From Durusdinium trenchii (Eukaryota; Sar; Dinophyceae; Suessiales; Symbiodiniaceae), in assembly GCA_963970005.1 (NCBI GenBank), contig CAXAMN010028861.1, positions 292,777-356,776 on the forward strand: a stretch of DNA of 64,000 nucleotides, read 5' to 3'. The translations under genes were made by a program, and so were the position numbers. Positions within the stretch are counted from its first letter, which is position 1; every line of letters begins with the position of its first letter. Shown here piece by piece: positions 54,701 to 64,000 of this stretch. The notes beneath the pieces were generated by a model. That model made no database searches. It was not told the origin of the DNA and saw only the letters and a program-made list of their open reading frames with translations.

Positions 54701-57700
54701 CCTACGCGGCGCGCCGACAAAAGGCTGCGGCTCGCGGCACAGAGGACGCGGCTGTCCGGCTCTCACAAGAGGTTTGAAGTTTGACCCGTAGCATCTACAA
54801 CTTAAAGCACTGACTTACCAATGTTCACTTGAACTGGTTGGACGGCTTCAGAAGGTGTGTGCCCTCAAACAAGAATAGGACATCCCAATGTGAAAGGGCA
54901 GCAAAACAAAGCAAACTATGCTGGTTCATCTACAGATATCTACAGTATATTCACTTCTGTGTTCAGCTTCGGTTCTACATCACACTTATTCGTTGGCTTC
55001 GTCTCCAAATGGGTCTGTCTGAGAATTGCGCAAACGTCAATCGTCCCAGTGCAGTGATTATTTTGGGCTGGGAAGCTGGCAAGGGTGCTACTTGACAGGG
55101 ATCTAAAAGAAATGACACCGTCGTATTTGGAAATATCATCAGAAGGTCTGACTGACTGAGAGAATGAGCTTGCTGCTTCTCCGAAAAGTACACTCCCAAC
55201 AATGGGTTCCAAACAGATGGACTCCTGGTTCTCACTGACACCTCCCCTCTCCTTCGTGCCTGCTGAAGCATTTGGAGCAGCTGCCGCGCCTGGGGTATGT
55301 CTTTGGAGCCCAGCACAGCTCGCATGGCCTGGACGCTGCGGCTTCAAATTCGAGTTCAAGTTCGAGATCTATGCATCCGTCATCCACGTCCATCTCTCTG
55401 CTGAATTCTTTTCCAACAACCTCAACCCTTTAGCTCGGGAGGAAAGCATAACTACTGGTGCAGGAGAACAAGGAAAAGCTTCCGTGGTGAGAACAGGGTC
55501 TTCCAATTTCCGACCTCCGACCTAAAAAGATTTCAAGGGAGTTTTAAGCTATACACCTGCGAATTCTGTATATATCGTGGCTGCCTTAAGCCTTGGTTTT
55601 CGCCTATGCCGCATGCAAGTTCCCTGGAAAGTGCCACAATATGTCATAACTACCGCAATTGGCAGGTCCTGGTCGTCTTGCCCATTTCAGTCACTGTATG
55701 TTGGACAAAGCTTTCATCATAGCAATTTTCAATGTAATTATAGCAAAAGCATGTTGCTCTCTCAGTCTCCCCTGCTTTTGGTGACTTGTTTTGACGCACA
55801 GTGGCCCATGGTGCTACCTCCTTCCCGAGATCGGCTGCGGTGAACGCTGCGCCCCGTCTCGCCTCGCACAGAGGCATCTGGAGCTTCAGATCTTGTACAC
55901 GCTTCCGACACCTGCCCCGCGCGCTTTTTCTGCATTTTTCTGCCACCCTGCGCAGCAAAACGAACTGTTCACCGTTCGATGGACAGCTGCCCTGTCCGGT
56001 TTCAGGACAGCCTCAAAATAGATTGTGTTCGTGTGTTTTCTCTGTTGATTGTTTTGCAACGGGGAGTGATCTCATCTTATAGATTCTTAGAATTATCCTC
56101 TTTATGAGAATCAAAGAGCGAAACTCCAGGATAACAGACCTACCATGACCTACCCCTTGGTTTCCTGTTGGTCCATGCTCATGGACCTGGCCTGAGCTCC
56201 TTACGCACTCGCAGGATGGTGGATCAAGCTTTGTCTGTGATGCATCAACAAAGCTATTGTAACAACAAAAAAACATGGTGTGACGTTGTGTGTTTGTTGC
56301 GCCAAACAAACACTGTAACATAACAACACCAGATTTGTTGCAACCCTGAAGACCAATAAATATACATCCCCCATGGCATCCATCCCCCATGGCGTGCCCC
56401 ATAACATCCCACACCATCCGTTCTGGATGTAACTGATTCAAAAAGAAGAATCCAACCCCCAAAAACTCCCCAGGAGTTTTGGAGGATCGTTTCTGATTAT
56501 ATGATAAAACGAAAAGATAACTTTAAATACATACTCCGTAGTCCTTCCCTCTTGCTCTGGACTACTCCATTCCCCACCCAGTGTCGCCCAGTACTCCCCG
56601 GTCCCTCGCCCCTCCCCACGCACCTGGCGACCTCTGGAGCTTCGTCCAGCTTCGCCGCCTCCGCCGCCGCCAGGGCTGCACCGAGCGCCTGTGCGGTCGC
56701 CACGGTGCCCGGTGGTTGGGAGGAAGATGGGTGAACTCCATCCAATACATCCTGCAAATGTTAGAAATCTCAAGAAAAAATCCTATCTCATCTGTTTGTT
56801 CTTGACCCTTGGACCAGTTCTACACGAAGCTTGAGTTTGGACTTATGTTTGTCCAGTGTTTTAAGGCAGCTGCAGCTGAAAACTAAGCTGTGGGGATGAG
56901 TCGGATGGTTATGGCATGAGTCGGATGGTACGAGATCAATGCAATCATATGCATCAATGAAAAGAATGGTGTAACCTGTGCAGGACAGGTGCCCAAGCGG
57001 TACCTGCCCTGCTCCACTAGTCACTAGTCTCGGTCTATTTGTAGACGTTCATTTGGGGTACCCGCAGTTTTGACCCCCAAGGTCCCGCTGGCCCACCTGA
57101 TTTTCTTCTGCGTGCAGCCGTCCAGGGTGCTTTTGCCCCGAACCACGCTTCATGGGAACGTCGAATGAATGACAAGGGGCCTCAAGACCCCTTGGTAGGG
57201 TCCTGAGAGGACCCTGAAGGAAAGAAATCTGAAGGTGCCTGACAAGAAAGATTTTCTGCTCCGCTCCCAGATCGCTTGGTTTTCAGCATGGCAGGCCATA
57301 CAACATCATGGTAGTTCTGTATGTGATATCACACCTGCAGCCTCTCGCTGTCGAAGTTTACTTAGGGAGAGAGCAGGAAGTCTTCCATAAGGACTACGAT
57401 TTCCTTCTCTTCTCTCGTCGATAAGGAACTTTTCTCACAAAGGCCATTCCTTTGTAGTGCCCTCTTTGGGGCCGCCAAACGCCGTGCGGGACCACCTTCC
57501 CATCGAAGAAGAAGGACCGGCCACCAGCCAGTGGAAATGCTTTGTTGCCCATCACAAAGAAGGCCATCTCGTCGATCAAAGGATTCTCCTCCAGGTGTCA
57601 CTTGCTTGTCTTCTCGCCTTTCTTTTTCTTGTTTTTTTGTGGGGGCACTGCATCAGTCTCCAATAGGGGTGGTGGAATGTTCTTTGGTGGAACTCTTGGA

Positions 57701-59102
57701 ATGATCTTGCTGTGGGTCAAAACAAAGAACCCTAAATGCATGATAAGTTGACCTTGCTGGTAGTCTATTCTGTTCATGTTCCGTGGTGTTTACACATTCC
57801 CCAGCTTCTGACCCACAGTGTCACTGTAGCCTGTTCCTCTTTGATTGAAAAAAAAGGGCCGGCCAGGAGAGACATCACTCGCCATGGACCTTGCTGGTAG
57901 ACATCACTCGCCACTCCTCCTGGATGCCCAAGAGAACGGAGGCCTGGCAGGAACGATGTGTTTTTTTGCTCCTCTTCGCACCGTCAAACGCTCTCGCTTG
58001 AAGGAACGAAGGAGCTGTGTGGATCTCGCCTGTCCGGCTTCAAAACGGATGAACCATACACTCCCTGGAACGACCGCATGGTCGAAATGGATGGCATGGC
58101 CTCGAGTTCGGAAGACCATGTTCCATGTGACCAACAGGTGGTCAACTCCACGTAACCATGTTAGCTCCAGGGAGAGTATGGTGCATGAACCCCAACAAAT
58201 GCATGGCCAGTCTCCTTGTCTGCCCACTCCTGTTTGGGGGGACGAACATCGAACTCTGCCGGGTTCAAGCCGTTTGCCGATCATGTCAGCCCGGGCACTG
58301 ATTGGTCATTGTCCACATGCACACAGCATTCACTGCATGCCTGGGACAGGCAGGTGAAGTATGATTGACGATCGACATGTTTCTCCAGCTGCTTGTTTGG
58401 GTTCACAGCAGTGCAACTGGTCACCAAACAAAGTCTATCCACACTCATGTTTGGATGGCCCTCTTGTCACCGCAGCTGCCTATTTTGGGACCAAGTTCAA
58501 GATGTGTTAAGAGTTCACGAAATGATCATGGATTGATCTGGCAGAGTATAGCCCGCACACGTTTGCTGGAAAACTATCCATCAGGGCATCAACAGCACAA
58601 CCTGCCTGACATCCCTGCGACCTGCACGTCGGGCAGGTGTCCTTGCAGGAAGGAACACCCAGCAGCTTCGCCACAGGAACCGGAGGGCCATGGGCCTCGC
58701 TGCAGTTGTTCAACACGGCCATGTAACCTGGCAAAGGCACCAGAGGACACCATTGCATGCAACAAAACGGGTGAATTGCCATGGAATTCGCAGCAGGTGA
58801 ATTGCATTGGGCAAGTCTGTGCGGTCCAGCAGAGGGGATGCTCCAAGTCATTCTTTGTATCAGGCAAGACGACTGCAATCCACCTAAAAATCCACTCCTA
58901 CCGCTTCTACATCCAGACTCTTCCACTCGCCTTGGCCGATGTAGCTCTGCACGGTGCCGCCCTCCCCGTCGCGCTCCGCCACGCCGGGTTGCGCGGCCGG
59001 GAGCGACGGGGGCGTGTACCAGCGGAAGGAACGCCAGACGTCGGCGTTGGAAGCGTTTCGGAGGAGTTGGACCATGGAGGTGCCCAACATCTCACGCAAG
59101 AC
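51556..59102 (-). CDS. Large multi-exon gene, alanine-rich helical protein (partial)
   Basis: Nine minus-strand exons (59102-58902, 57588-57439, 56751-56624, 55911-55818, 55328-55242, 54656-54603, 53895-53356 with a sequence gap, 52949-52799, 51743-51556) chain with matching phases at every junction I could test, all acceptors ending in AG and donors GT except one GC. The N-terminal part (exons 1-2, about 117 residues) looks globular; the rest is Ala/Leu/Arg/Glu-rich with long helices typical of coiled coils. It may end with the stop at 51556. I do not recognise the family. Further exons up to 63.5 kb and down to 50.5 kb may belong to it. A cytoskeletal or scaffold role would fit but is only a guess. 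Confidence 0.6.
52799..52949 (-). CDS. Helical-protein gene, exon 8 of chain
   Basis: Fifty codons plus one base after CCGCAG. It encodes VAELAEAWALWALEPSDADA, SDLRLRSATAAERLRGTVLH, EELRQVAEMP. Phase favours a GC donor (CCAG|GCAGGT) over the GT four bases further. Confidence 0.58.
53356..53895 (-). CDS. Helical-protein gene, exon 7 of chain, interrupted by gap
   Basis: After TTCCAG the frame reads AEQRRLQRLQDALRAQRGLV and runs into the N gap through a GCC repeat. Beyond the gap the sense is RAAEAATREARQAQQLALAE and the exon ends GAGGAG before GTTGGG. Whether one exon or two are involved cannot be seen. Confidence 0.5.
53421..53820. other. Assembly gap of 400 N
   Basis: Exactly 400 N, flanked on both sides by very GC-rich GCC/GCG repeats that encode alanine runs. 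The round length suggests a placeholder, so true size is unknown. Confidence 0.99.
54603..54656 (-). CDS. Helical-protein gene, exon 6 of chain
   Basis: Eighteen codons after CTCCAG, ending CCACTG before GTGACG: GGQLQAQLLELVEAVTPL. The frame is also open upstream (SPTWLADLQ), so the acceptor could lie further 5'. Confidence 0.5.
55242..55328 (-). CDS. Helical-protein gene, exon 5 of chain
   Basis: Twenty-nine codons after CGTCCAG, ending GGGGAG before GTGTCA. It encodes AMRAVLGSKDIPQARQLLQM then LQQARRRGE. Confidence 0.6.
55818..55911 (-). CDS. Helical-protein gene, exon 4 of chain
   Basis: The exon is 94 nt after GGGCAG, ending AAGGAG before GTAGCA. It encodes CRKRVQDLKLQMPLCEARRG then AAFTAADLGKE. 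Confidence 0.58.
56624..56751 (-). CDS. Helical-protein gene, exon 3 of chain
   Basis: The exon is 128 nt after TTTGCAG, ending CCAG before GTGCGT. It encodes DVLDGVHPSSSQPPGTVATA and the helix QALGAALAAAEAAKLDEAPE. The leftover AG joins the G of the next exon to give Arg. Confidence 0.58.
57439..57588 (-). CDS. Helical-protein gene, exon 2 of chain
   Basis: Exactly 50 codons between CTGGAG and a strong GT donor (TTT|GTGAGA). It reads ENPLIDEMAFFVMGNKAFPL, AGGRSFFFDGKVVPHGVWRP, QRGHYKGMAF. If the donor is not used, the frame runs to a stop at 57394. This is the most characteristic segment of the protein and the best query for a search. Confidence 0.6.
58054..58181. repeat. Palindromic dispersed repeat, copy 2
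   Basis: Copy of 4321-4450. Its own inverted ends are CCATACACTCCCTGGAACG and GCTCCAGGGAGAGTATGG. It lies in an intron of the large minus-strand gene. Confidence 0.65.
58902..59102 (-). CDS. Helical-protein gene, exon 1 of chain
   Basis: Exactly 67 codons between GTTCCAG and a GT donor (GCG|GTAGGA). It reads VLREMLGTSMVQLLRNASNA, then DVWRSFRWYTPPSLPAAQPG and TVQSYIGQGEWKSLDVEA. The mixed hydrophobic composition suggests a folded domain. No known family came to mind. Confidence 0.6.
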
Positions 59103-59559
59103 CTGGAACACCGAGCAGCTTTCGGACGCGCCGCTCCAGGAGTTCAGGTTTCGGAATGGTTGGGCACGTCCCTGACGTCTGAAGTGGATGTTCTGGGCAC
59201 GCCGATCTTTTTGACCACGACTTGGAACTGCAGAGGTCTGTAAAGAGAGAAAGAGGAATTGCGGCTTGTTGGAAGATTAGTTGGACTACAAGAGGTGGTC
59301 AGAGGTTGGGAACTACATGCCACGACATGTGACTCCAGTACCATGCCGATTTCATGAATCGTGCTTCGCCGTGTCCGATTTGTACCCCCAGGCGTCCTCG
59401 TTGCACTGCTCCTGCAGCTGCTCAGTGCCAGGGAAGGTGATGTTTCGACTCAGCTGCAAACCCACCCCATGCAGTCGTCCCTTGTGCGTGGGCCGCGAGG
59501 ACTTATCTGTCCAGGTATCCTCAGCTTCGCTTCATCGGATCGGACCGGATCCACGGCCG

Positions 59560-59622
59560 ATGTGGAGAAGTGAGCCGGCGAGCGTCTGGTGCGCTGGGTG
59601 GAGCCGAGTCTGTCCAAAGAAG
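59560..59622 (-). CDS. Candidate small exon
   Basis: After TTTTGCAG the sense is FFGQTRLHPAHQTLAGSLLH then IGRG. It would keep phase with the candidate exon at 60234 (Asn-His junction). The end is uncertain. Confidence 0.28.
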
Positions 59623-60233
59623 CTGCAAAATTCACGAGAAGTCCTCCATCTTCCCATCACCGGGCCGAGACGCTTGGCGGTCGATCCAATTTGCCGCATG
59701 GTAGGCCAGATAAATGCTGGTAGCTGGGATGGATTGAGGTGATGATTGAAAAATAGCACCCGCTCGGTCTGTGGGGCATCGGGAAGTATCAAATTGACAT
59801 TCAATTTATTAGTTCGATCAAGTTCGATGACTGGACAACCACATGAAGTCCCGCTATCCGTTTGGGGGCAAATCGTTTGGGGGCAGTCAAACACTCTTTG
59901 CAATAAGAGTAGTATGTTGGTAAGATCTGTGATGGCAAGTTGTTGATCCACCTGTCACCCTCCTGGCGCACATGATGGTGCTCCATGTGTCTCCAGACGA
60001 GTCAAACGTTGTCTTTTTGATGCTGCTTCGAAGGCAGAACAAGTCAAGTCTCTCCACACCAGGTCAACAAAAATGTCCCAACAAGTACAAAGTACCTGCG
60101 GTACTTAGGAACAAGAAGGCATGAACTCAGTGCTTACAGGTGACCAGGCCTGTTGAAAATGTCTTCCATCGATCTTCAGGAAAAATAAACATATCCCTCA
60201 CCCAGTCAACTGGAGATCCAAGTCTCCCAATAC

Positions 60234-60402
60234 TGATTTCCCTTCTCAATCAGCTTCTGCATCTTCTCTTGCACCTCCAACGGCACGGGCCCCACGATGC
60301 CGTGGTAGCGATGCCCTGCATCCTCGAAGAAGGGCGGCACGTGCCGGCCGATGTTGACGCATTGACAACGAAGCTCATGGCGCGAGCCGGGAGCCGGGTG
60401 AC
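60234..60402 (-). CDS. Candidate exon, conserved-looking segment
   Basis: The minus frame reads HELRCQCVNIGRHVPPFFED, AGHRYHGIVGPVPLEVQEKM, QKLIEKGN. It has a very natural composition, with Cys, His and Pro placed as in a folded domain. The start may be at a GAG acceptor (60402) or at 60373; the end near a GT donor (CA|GTATTG). No family recognised. Confidence 0.48.
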
Positions 60403-60495
60403 CTCAGTCGGTTGAGATGTTGGTTTCGGTACCAGTCGTTGGTGCGCCACACCCAAAGACGAGTCGCGTCTACTTCATCTACTTCCAGGGCCTCA
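60403..60495 (-). CDS. Candidate exon, competing with a plus-strand frame
   Basis: After CATCAG the minus frame reads EALEVDEVDATRLWVWRTND then WYRNQHLNRL and ends AG before GTCACC. Its phase fits the exon at 60933-60887. The same bases on the plus strand also give a good frame (60417-60665), so only one of the two can be right. Confidence 0.3.
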
Positions 60496-60738
60496 CTGAT
60501 GTGGAACATGTGGTGTATCTTGGAGTGGCAACAAGGGGCGAGTTCAACTACCAGCACCTCCAAGAGGTCTCCTCCAAGCTATCTAAGCTACCGTTGGATC
60601 CAGAAAAAGAAAGTTCAATGCTTCATCGCCTGCGCTCTCAGGTTTTCAACTGCTGGCCTACATGAGCCCGCGTCTGCGCGTCTGGATTCTTGAATCAGGG
60701 ATGACACCTTTGGGAAAAGAATATCCAATTTCAAGTAA

Positions 60739-60818
60739 TGTAGACTCTTGATTGTTACACCCCCGATTTGAATTGAAAATCCTCTTCAAAGGAGGGGCTT
60801 ATTAATCAAGCGTCTACA
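60739..60818. repeat. TIR-type palindromic repeat, TAGACTCTTGAT family
   Basis: The 80-bp copy with ends TGTAGACTCTTGATT and AATCAAGCGTCTACA, one mismatch in 15. It carries the inner CCCCC and GGGG of the family. Confidence 0.75.
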
Positions 60819-60886
60819 TCAAGTTTGATATCAAAATCGCTCCGATGAAATATCGAAAACAACTAATTACAATTGTCCCGACATAC

Positions 60887-60933
60887 CCATCAACTTCAAG
60901 AGGCCCTCGAGTGGCTGGAAGCAGCTGTGGCAC
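60887..60933 (-). CDS. Candidate small exon
   Basis: The exon is 47 nt between GCTCAG and a perfect donor (GG|GTATGT), encoding VPQLLPATRGPLEVD. Its phase agrees with the exon at 61735 upstream. Confidence 0.33.
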
Positions 60934-61734
60934 CTGAGCAGGTTCCATCCCCTTTGCCGCGGCGGCAGAGTCTCCGAAATCGAACCTTTTTTGAAGGCAA
61001 ACAGGCCTCCGGAGCATTTAAATTTATTACAGTAAACAAACAAAAACATCAACACGGCTTCTACGCGCAAGCAATTCAAAGGGGGGTCGGTCGCAAAGGA
61101 TCGGGAACGGATGGGTGTTGGACAATGGCCATGATTCTGGTTCCAAGGTTGGTTGCCCGGTACACTCGCTGGCCAATCATGTAACCATCTATTGTGGATG
61201 GCATGGATGGCCCCAAAAGGAGCATTTTCCGAAATACCACACAGGTGGCGTACGTCACCTGGAAAAGGTCTCTAAGGACGACCAAAAAGACGTTTTGCTG
61301 CCTGCCTGGTAGCGTCATAGCGCTGCAGTCGCACCCAAACGTGGTGCTTGGCCTTCCTTACTGGGAACCGTTCTTCAAACGCCCGGTTACCGAATGGGCA
61401 CACCACCGGGTCACCGGTCATGTGACGCTGGGAACCCGTCTTCGTTGACAACACCCGGTACCGGGAGTGGTTCTGATCGAACGGAGCCTGTGCGCCCTTC
61501 CAGAAGTCTACAACGCATTGACGAAGAATTACGAACACGGTGTTCAGCAAACTATTAAAGAAAAATGGATGGAACATGAATTGGGCAGCCCGTGGCCCGT
61601 CTGTCCAGACCGAATGGTATTTGACGTTCACCTGTCCAGACTGACTTCCTACTGGATTGAGCTTACTACCCATCAAAAACGAACAAACAAGCAACAAGTT
61701 GACAGCACAAGTAGCAGCTCAGCTTCTTAATCAC

Positions 61735-61824
61735 CGTGACGTTGAGCCTTTGCCCGGGCCAATAACTGGCCAGCGGATCTGCCAGTCCGATCGTCTCACC
61801 CTTCTCAAGGATCCCGTCCACAGC
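61735..61824 (-). CDS. Candidate exon, 30 codons
   Basis: After CCTAAG the frame reads AVDGILEKGETIGLADPLAS then YWPGQRLNVT and ends ACG before GTGATT. Phase is zero at both ends and it joins the exon at 62303 without change (GAK-AVDGILE). The sense has the look of a conserved enzyme-like domain, which I cannot name. Confidence 0.5.
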
Positions 61825-62130
61825 CTTAGGATCGATGACAAGTGCCGTTCATCGCGGCCTCCAGCCCATCTGGCTTCTCCTACCAAACATGCTTTGTGCC
61901 CCAAGCTCGCTCGTTCGCTGAAGGACGCTCGTTCGCTTGGGACGCTCAAGGATTCGCTTTGGCTTCTCGCCGTGGCAGACCCAATCCGTGGAGTTTGGCA
62001 TGGTTTAGGGTTCGGGGGCCCTGTTGGTCTTTCAACCCTGCAGTGTGGCACAATCAAGCTGGGACACACTCATGTTCACCCTCAGCCAAGCAAATGCCAC
62101 AAAACCTGGCACTCTTGAGTGACAAGTACT

Positions 62131-62190
62131 CTATACCTGCCATTAGTCCTGCCCTAGACCCTATACCTGCCATAGATCCTGCCCTAGATA
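62131..62190. repeat. 30-bp tandem repeat, two units
   Basis: The unit CTATACCTGCCATTAGTCCT plus GCCCTAGACC occurs twice in succession with few differences. Just downstream, GGTCATGGT is repeated at 62473-62503. Confidence 0.8.
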
Positions 62191-62302
62191 TCCCTAGATG
62201 CCATTTAGATCCCGTAAGTCTCAGAAGTCATGAGCGCTCTACTGAGCTGTCTCTACTCCCCCTATTCCCAATGGACTCCTCAACCCATGCTCCGGCTCAT
62301 AC

Positions 62303-62395
62303 CTTCGCTCCGGCTTCTGCGCTCCGAGGCTCTGCGCCGATCTCCAAGTGGACTGCGCTGGGCGTGTCGCGGGTCACCACCGCGTCGACCAAGTC
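62303..62395 (-). CDS. Candidate exon, 31 codons
   Basis: After CTGCAG the frame reads DLVDAVVTRDTPSAVHLEIG then AEPRSAEAGAK and ends AAG before a textbook donor GTATGA. The frame is also open upstream (STWSDAVRLQ), so the acceptor may be earlier. Confidence 0.52.
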
Positions 62396-62832
62396 CTGCA
62401 GTCTCACCGCGTCGGACCAAGTCGATCTCTCCCCATGGGTTTCCCATGCATCCGATCGAGACAGCGGACACGTGGTCATGGTGGTCATGGTGGTCATGGT
62501 GGTAGGATTGATATTGCTTAGCAAATCAGGTTCTTTGTTTCGTTCTGAGAAGAGTGTAGTTACTTCTAAGCAAGAACTAAATGAAAGCAGGTAAGTCAGC
62601 AAAGAAAGCCCCGCAACAAGAAGACATCACCCCACCGTTAATTGTGAACCAAAACCATCAGCGAAAGGTCACACAACCCAAACCTCCAACCCCGACCACT
62701 TGTGCGTATAGGGCGACATGTGAGTGGTGACTGGTGCAGCTACCTGCTGAGGGCGACACTGAATCTCAATCTTTGGAACACTCGGAATGCCTCCCACCCT
62801 CCCAATGTCACGCCCCTCACATCCCCTCACAC

Positions 62833-62930
62833 CTGGAGAACTTCGCCCCCACACCTCGCGTCTTCGCCGGAGCGTCCTCGCCCAACTGGAAGTCCGCCAG
62901 GCGGCGCCGCGGAGTGTCGGACCTCCCCTC
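62833..62930 (-). CDS. Candidate exon, 98 nt
   Basis: Between GTCCAG and a strong donor (CCAG|GTGTGA) the sense is EGRSDTPRRRLADFQLGEDA then PAKTRGVGAKFS. The other two frames are open as well but are Arg/Ser or Gly/Pro-rich. Its end phase needs an earlier acceptor in the exon at 62303. Confidence 0.42.
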
Positions 62931-63288
62931 CTGGACACTTGGGGGAGGCGAGCCCGCGGCGAGGGCGGCGGAGGTATGCGGAGGTGCAAGGAATCCAGGG
63001 GAGTAAATCATCCAAAAGACATGGGAGAGGGTTGGAAAGTGTCCTTTGCAACAGTGCATCGATAGATAATGCTTCAGGGTTTGAAAGACGATGAAAGGGT
63101 TCGGCAGATTCATCGCATGTTTAGAGTCATTGGAAAGAAAGAAACGGGCACAAAAAAAGAAAACACTACTCAACCAAGTCCAAAGTGGTCACCCTTGTGA
63201 TACACGTCGTGTGTTTCCATGCTTCGCCTGCGCCAAAAAGAAAAATAACACCAAAAATGTGTGCCAATGCATGTCATATCTCCAAGAC

Positions 63289-63482
63289 TCCTCATCCATT
63301 TTCAAGAGCACCTCCATCGTCATCGCGTGCACCGAGGCGCTCGCCTGCGCCGCGTGCCACCGCCGCACCGATCCGGACCACAGCGCGAAGGCGGACGCAT
63401 CAGCTCGGTGGTACAGCAGCAGACCCAGGGCAGCACCGGCGATCAGCCCGGGTGTCACCGTTCTGCGGCGCCACCGCGGCAT
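63289..63482 (-). CDS. Candidate first exon with membrane or signal segment
   Basis: ATG at 63482 opens MPRWRRRTVTPGLIAGAALG then LLLYHRADASAFALWSGSVR: a basic start, a hydrophobic stretch of about 14 residues and an amphipathic part, as in a signal anchor or targeting peptide. The frame runs on to 63189 but quality falls after MEVLLKMDEE, where a GT (GA|GTCTTG) may be the donor. It would suit the N-terminus of the large minus-strand gene; that is inference. Confidence 0.42.
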
Positions 63483-64000
63483 GGGCGCGGTGCCACCGCG
63501 GATGGTGGCACAAGGTCGAAGTGTGGAAGCTGGAGAGATCGATCGATGCTTCTCTTCAGGGTCGATCGAGATGTGCCGATGAGTTCAAATCGATCCTGTC
63601 GCACATGGAGCGAAGGTCTTCTTCGCACATGGTGACGAAATGTCCTCAACAGCTGCGATGGGTTGGTCCCTCGGCGGTGTCCGCGAACCCCAAAAACACC
63701 AAGGGCTGTCGTTCAGGGATCGGAGCGACACGGGAGAGGTGGGAGCTTGATTGGAGTAACCACCTGGAGAACCGTTCGATCACAATTTAAGAGGCCATAC
63801 TCCTCACGATCACTAAAAGCAAAGGAAGTAGCCAAACAGGCTTTTCACGGCCATATGGTTTTCACGGGCGCTGGCTGGATAGCTGGCTGGGAATGTGATC
63901 TTGAGCCTATAGTTTATATATCATCCTAAACCCACTTAACCCACCCTAGTAGTCATATGACTACTAAGATGGGTTAATATAATAGCGCTTACAAAAAAAC
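63483..64000. other. End of window, no gene assigned
   Basis: If the exon at 63482 is the first, this would be its upstream region. I see no spliced-leader acceptor or promoter motif that I would defend. The last 60 bases contain a short inverted repeat (CCCACCTAGTAGTCATATGA-like palindrome near 63940-63975). Confidence 0.3.

Noticed and set aside
60417..60665. Plus-strand frame starting near 60417 as an independent gene
   Set aside because: Good composition, but it opposes the strand of all neighbouring exons and overlaps a minus-strand candidate whose phase fits its neighbour; kept as a finding only.
1..64000. CRISPR arrays, bacterial operons, rRNA or tRNA genes
   Set aside because: No regularly spaced repeats, no ribosome binding sites and no rRNA-like sequence were seen. 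A tRNA could be missed by eye, but none stood out.

Overview
The window looks like nuclear DNA of a dinoflagellate, most likely of the Symbiodiniaceae type. The reasons are an inferred mix of small exons separated by introns of several hundred bases, splice donors that are often GC or GA instead of GT, a copia retrotransposon of the long dinoflagellate type, ubiquitin-like plus FNIP-repeat and DUF3626-like proteins, and many short palindromic dispersed repeats. Nothing bacterial (operons, ribosome binding sites, CRISPR) is present, and I saw no rRNA, tRNA or spliced-leader gene.

Layout. 1-6.2 kb: no convincing gene. 6,226-14,581: a complete Ty1/copia LTR retrotransposon on the minus strand, with 244-bp LTRs (TG...CA, one mismatch between them), a perfect 5-bp target duplication, a primer binding site inside a hairpin, gag, protease, integrase, reverse transcriptase and RNase H. 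Its reading frame is broken in several places. It also carries a domain upstream of integrase that resembles a cytosine-C5 methyltransferase fold. 14.6-17.7 kb: no gene, some repeats. 17.75-19.25 kb: an AT-rich foreign island with a decayed retroviral/Polinton-like integrase, followed by a nested direct and inverted repeat (19.25-19.8 kb). 19.9-22.96 kb: six phase-compatible exons of a DUF3626-like gene (minus). 23-42 kb: mostly noncoding with isolated candidate exons (minus) and palindromic repeats. 42.9-45.35 kb: a ubiquitin-like plus FNIP-repeat protein gene (minus). 46-63.5 kb: many small minus-strand exons. Nine of them (51.5-59.1 kb) chain with consistent splice phases into an alanine-rich, largely helical protein, and others upstream and downstream may belong to the same gene. 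A 400-N assembly gap lies inside it.

Nearly all supported coding sequence is on the minus strand, which fits the strand-coherent gene arrays known from dinoflagellate genomes. Exon calls rest on reading-frame quality, splice-site context and phase agreement seen by eye; no alignment or transcript evidence was available. Family names come from remembered motifs.
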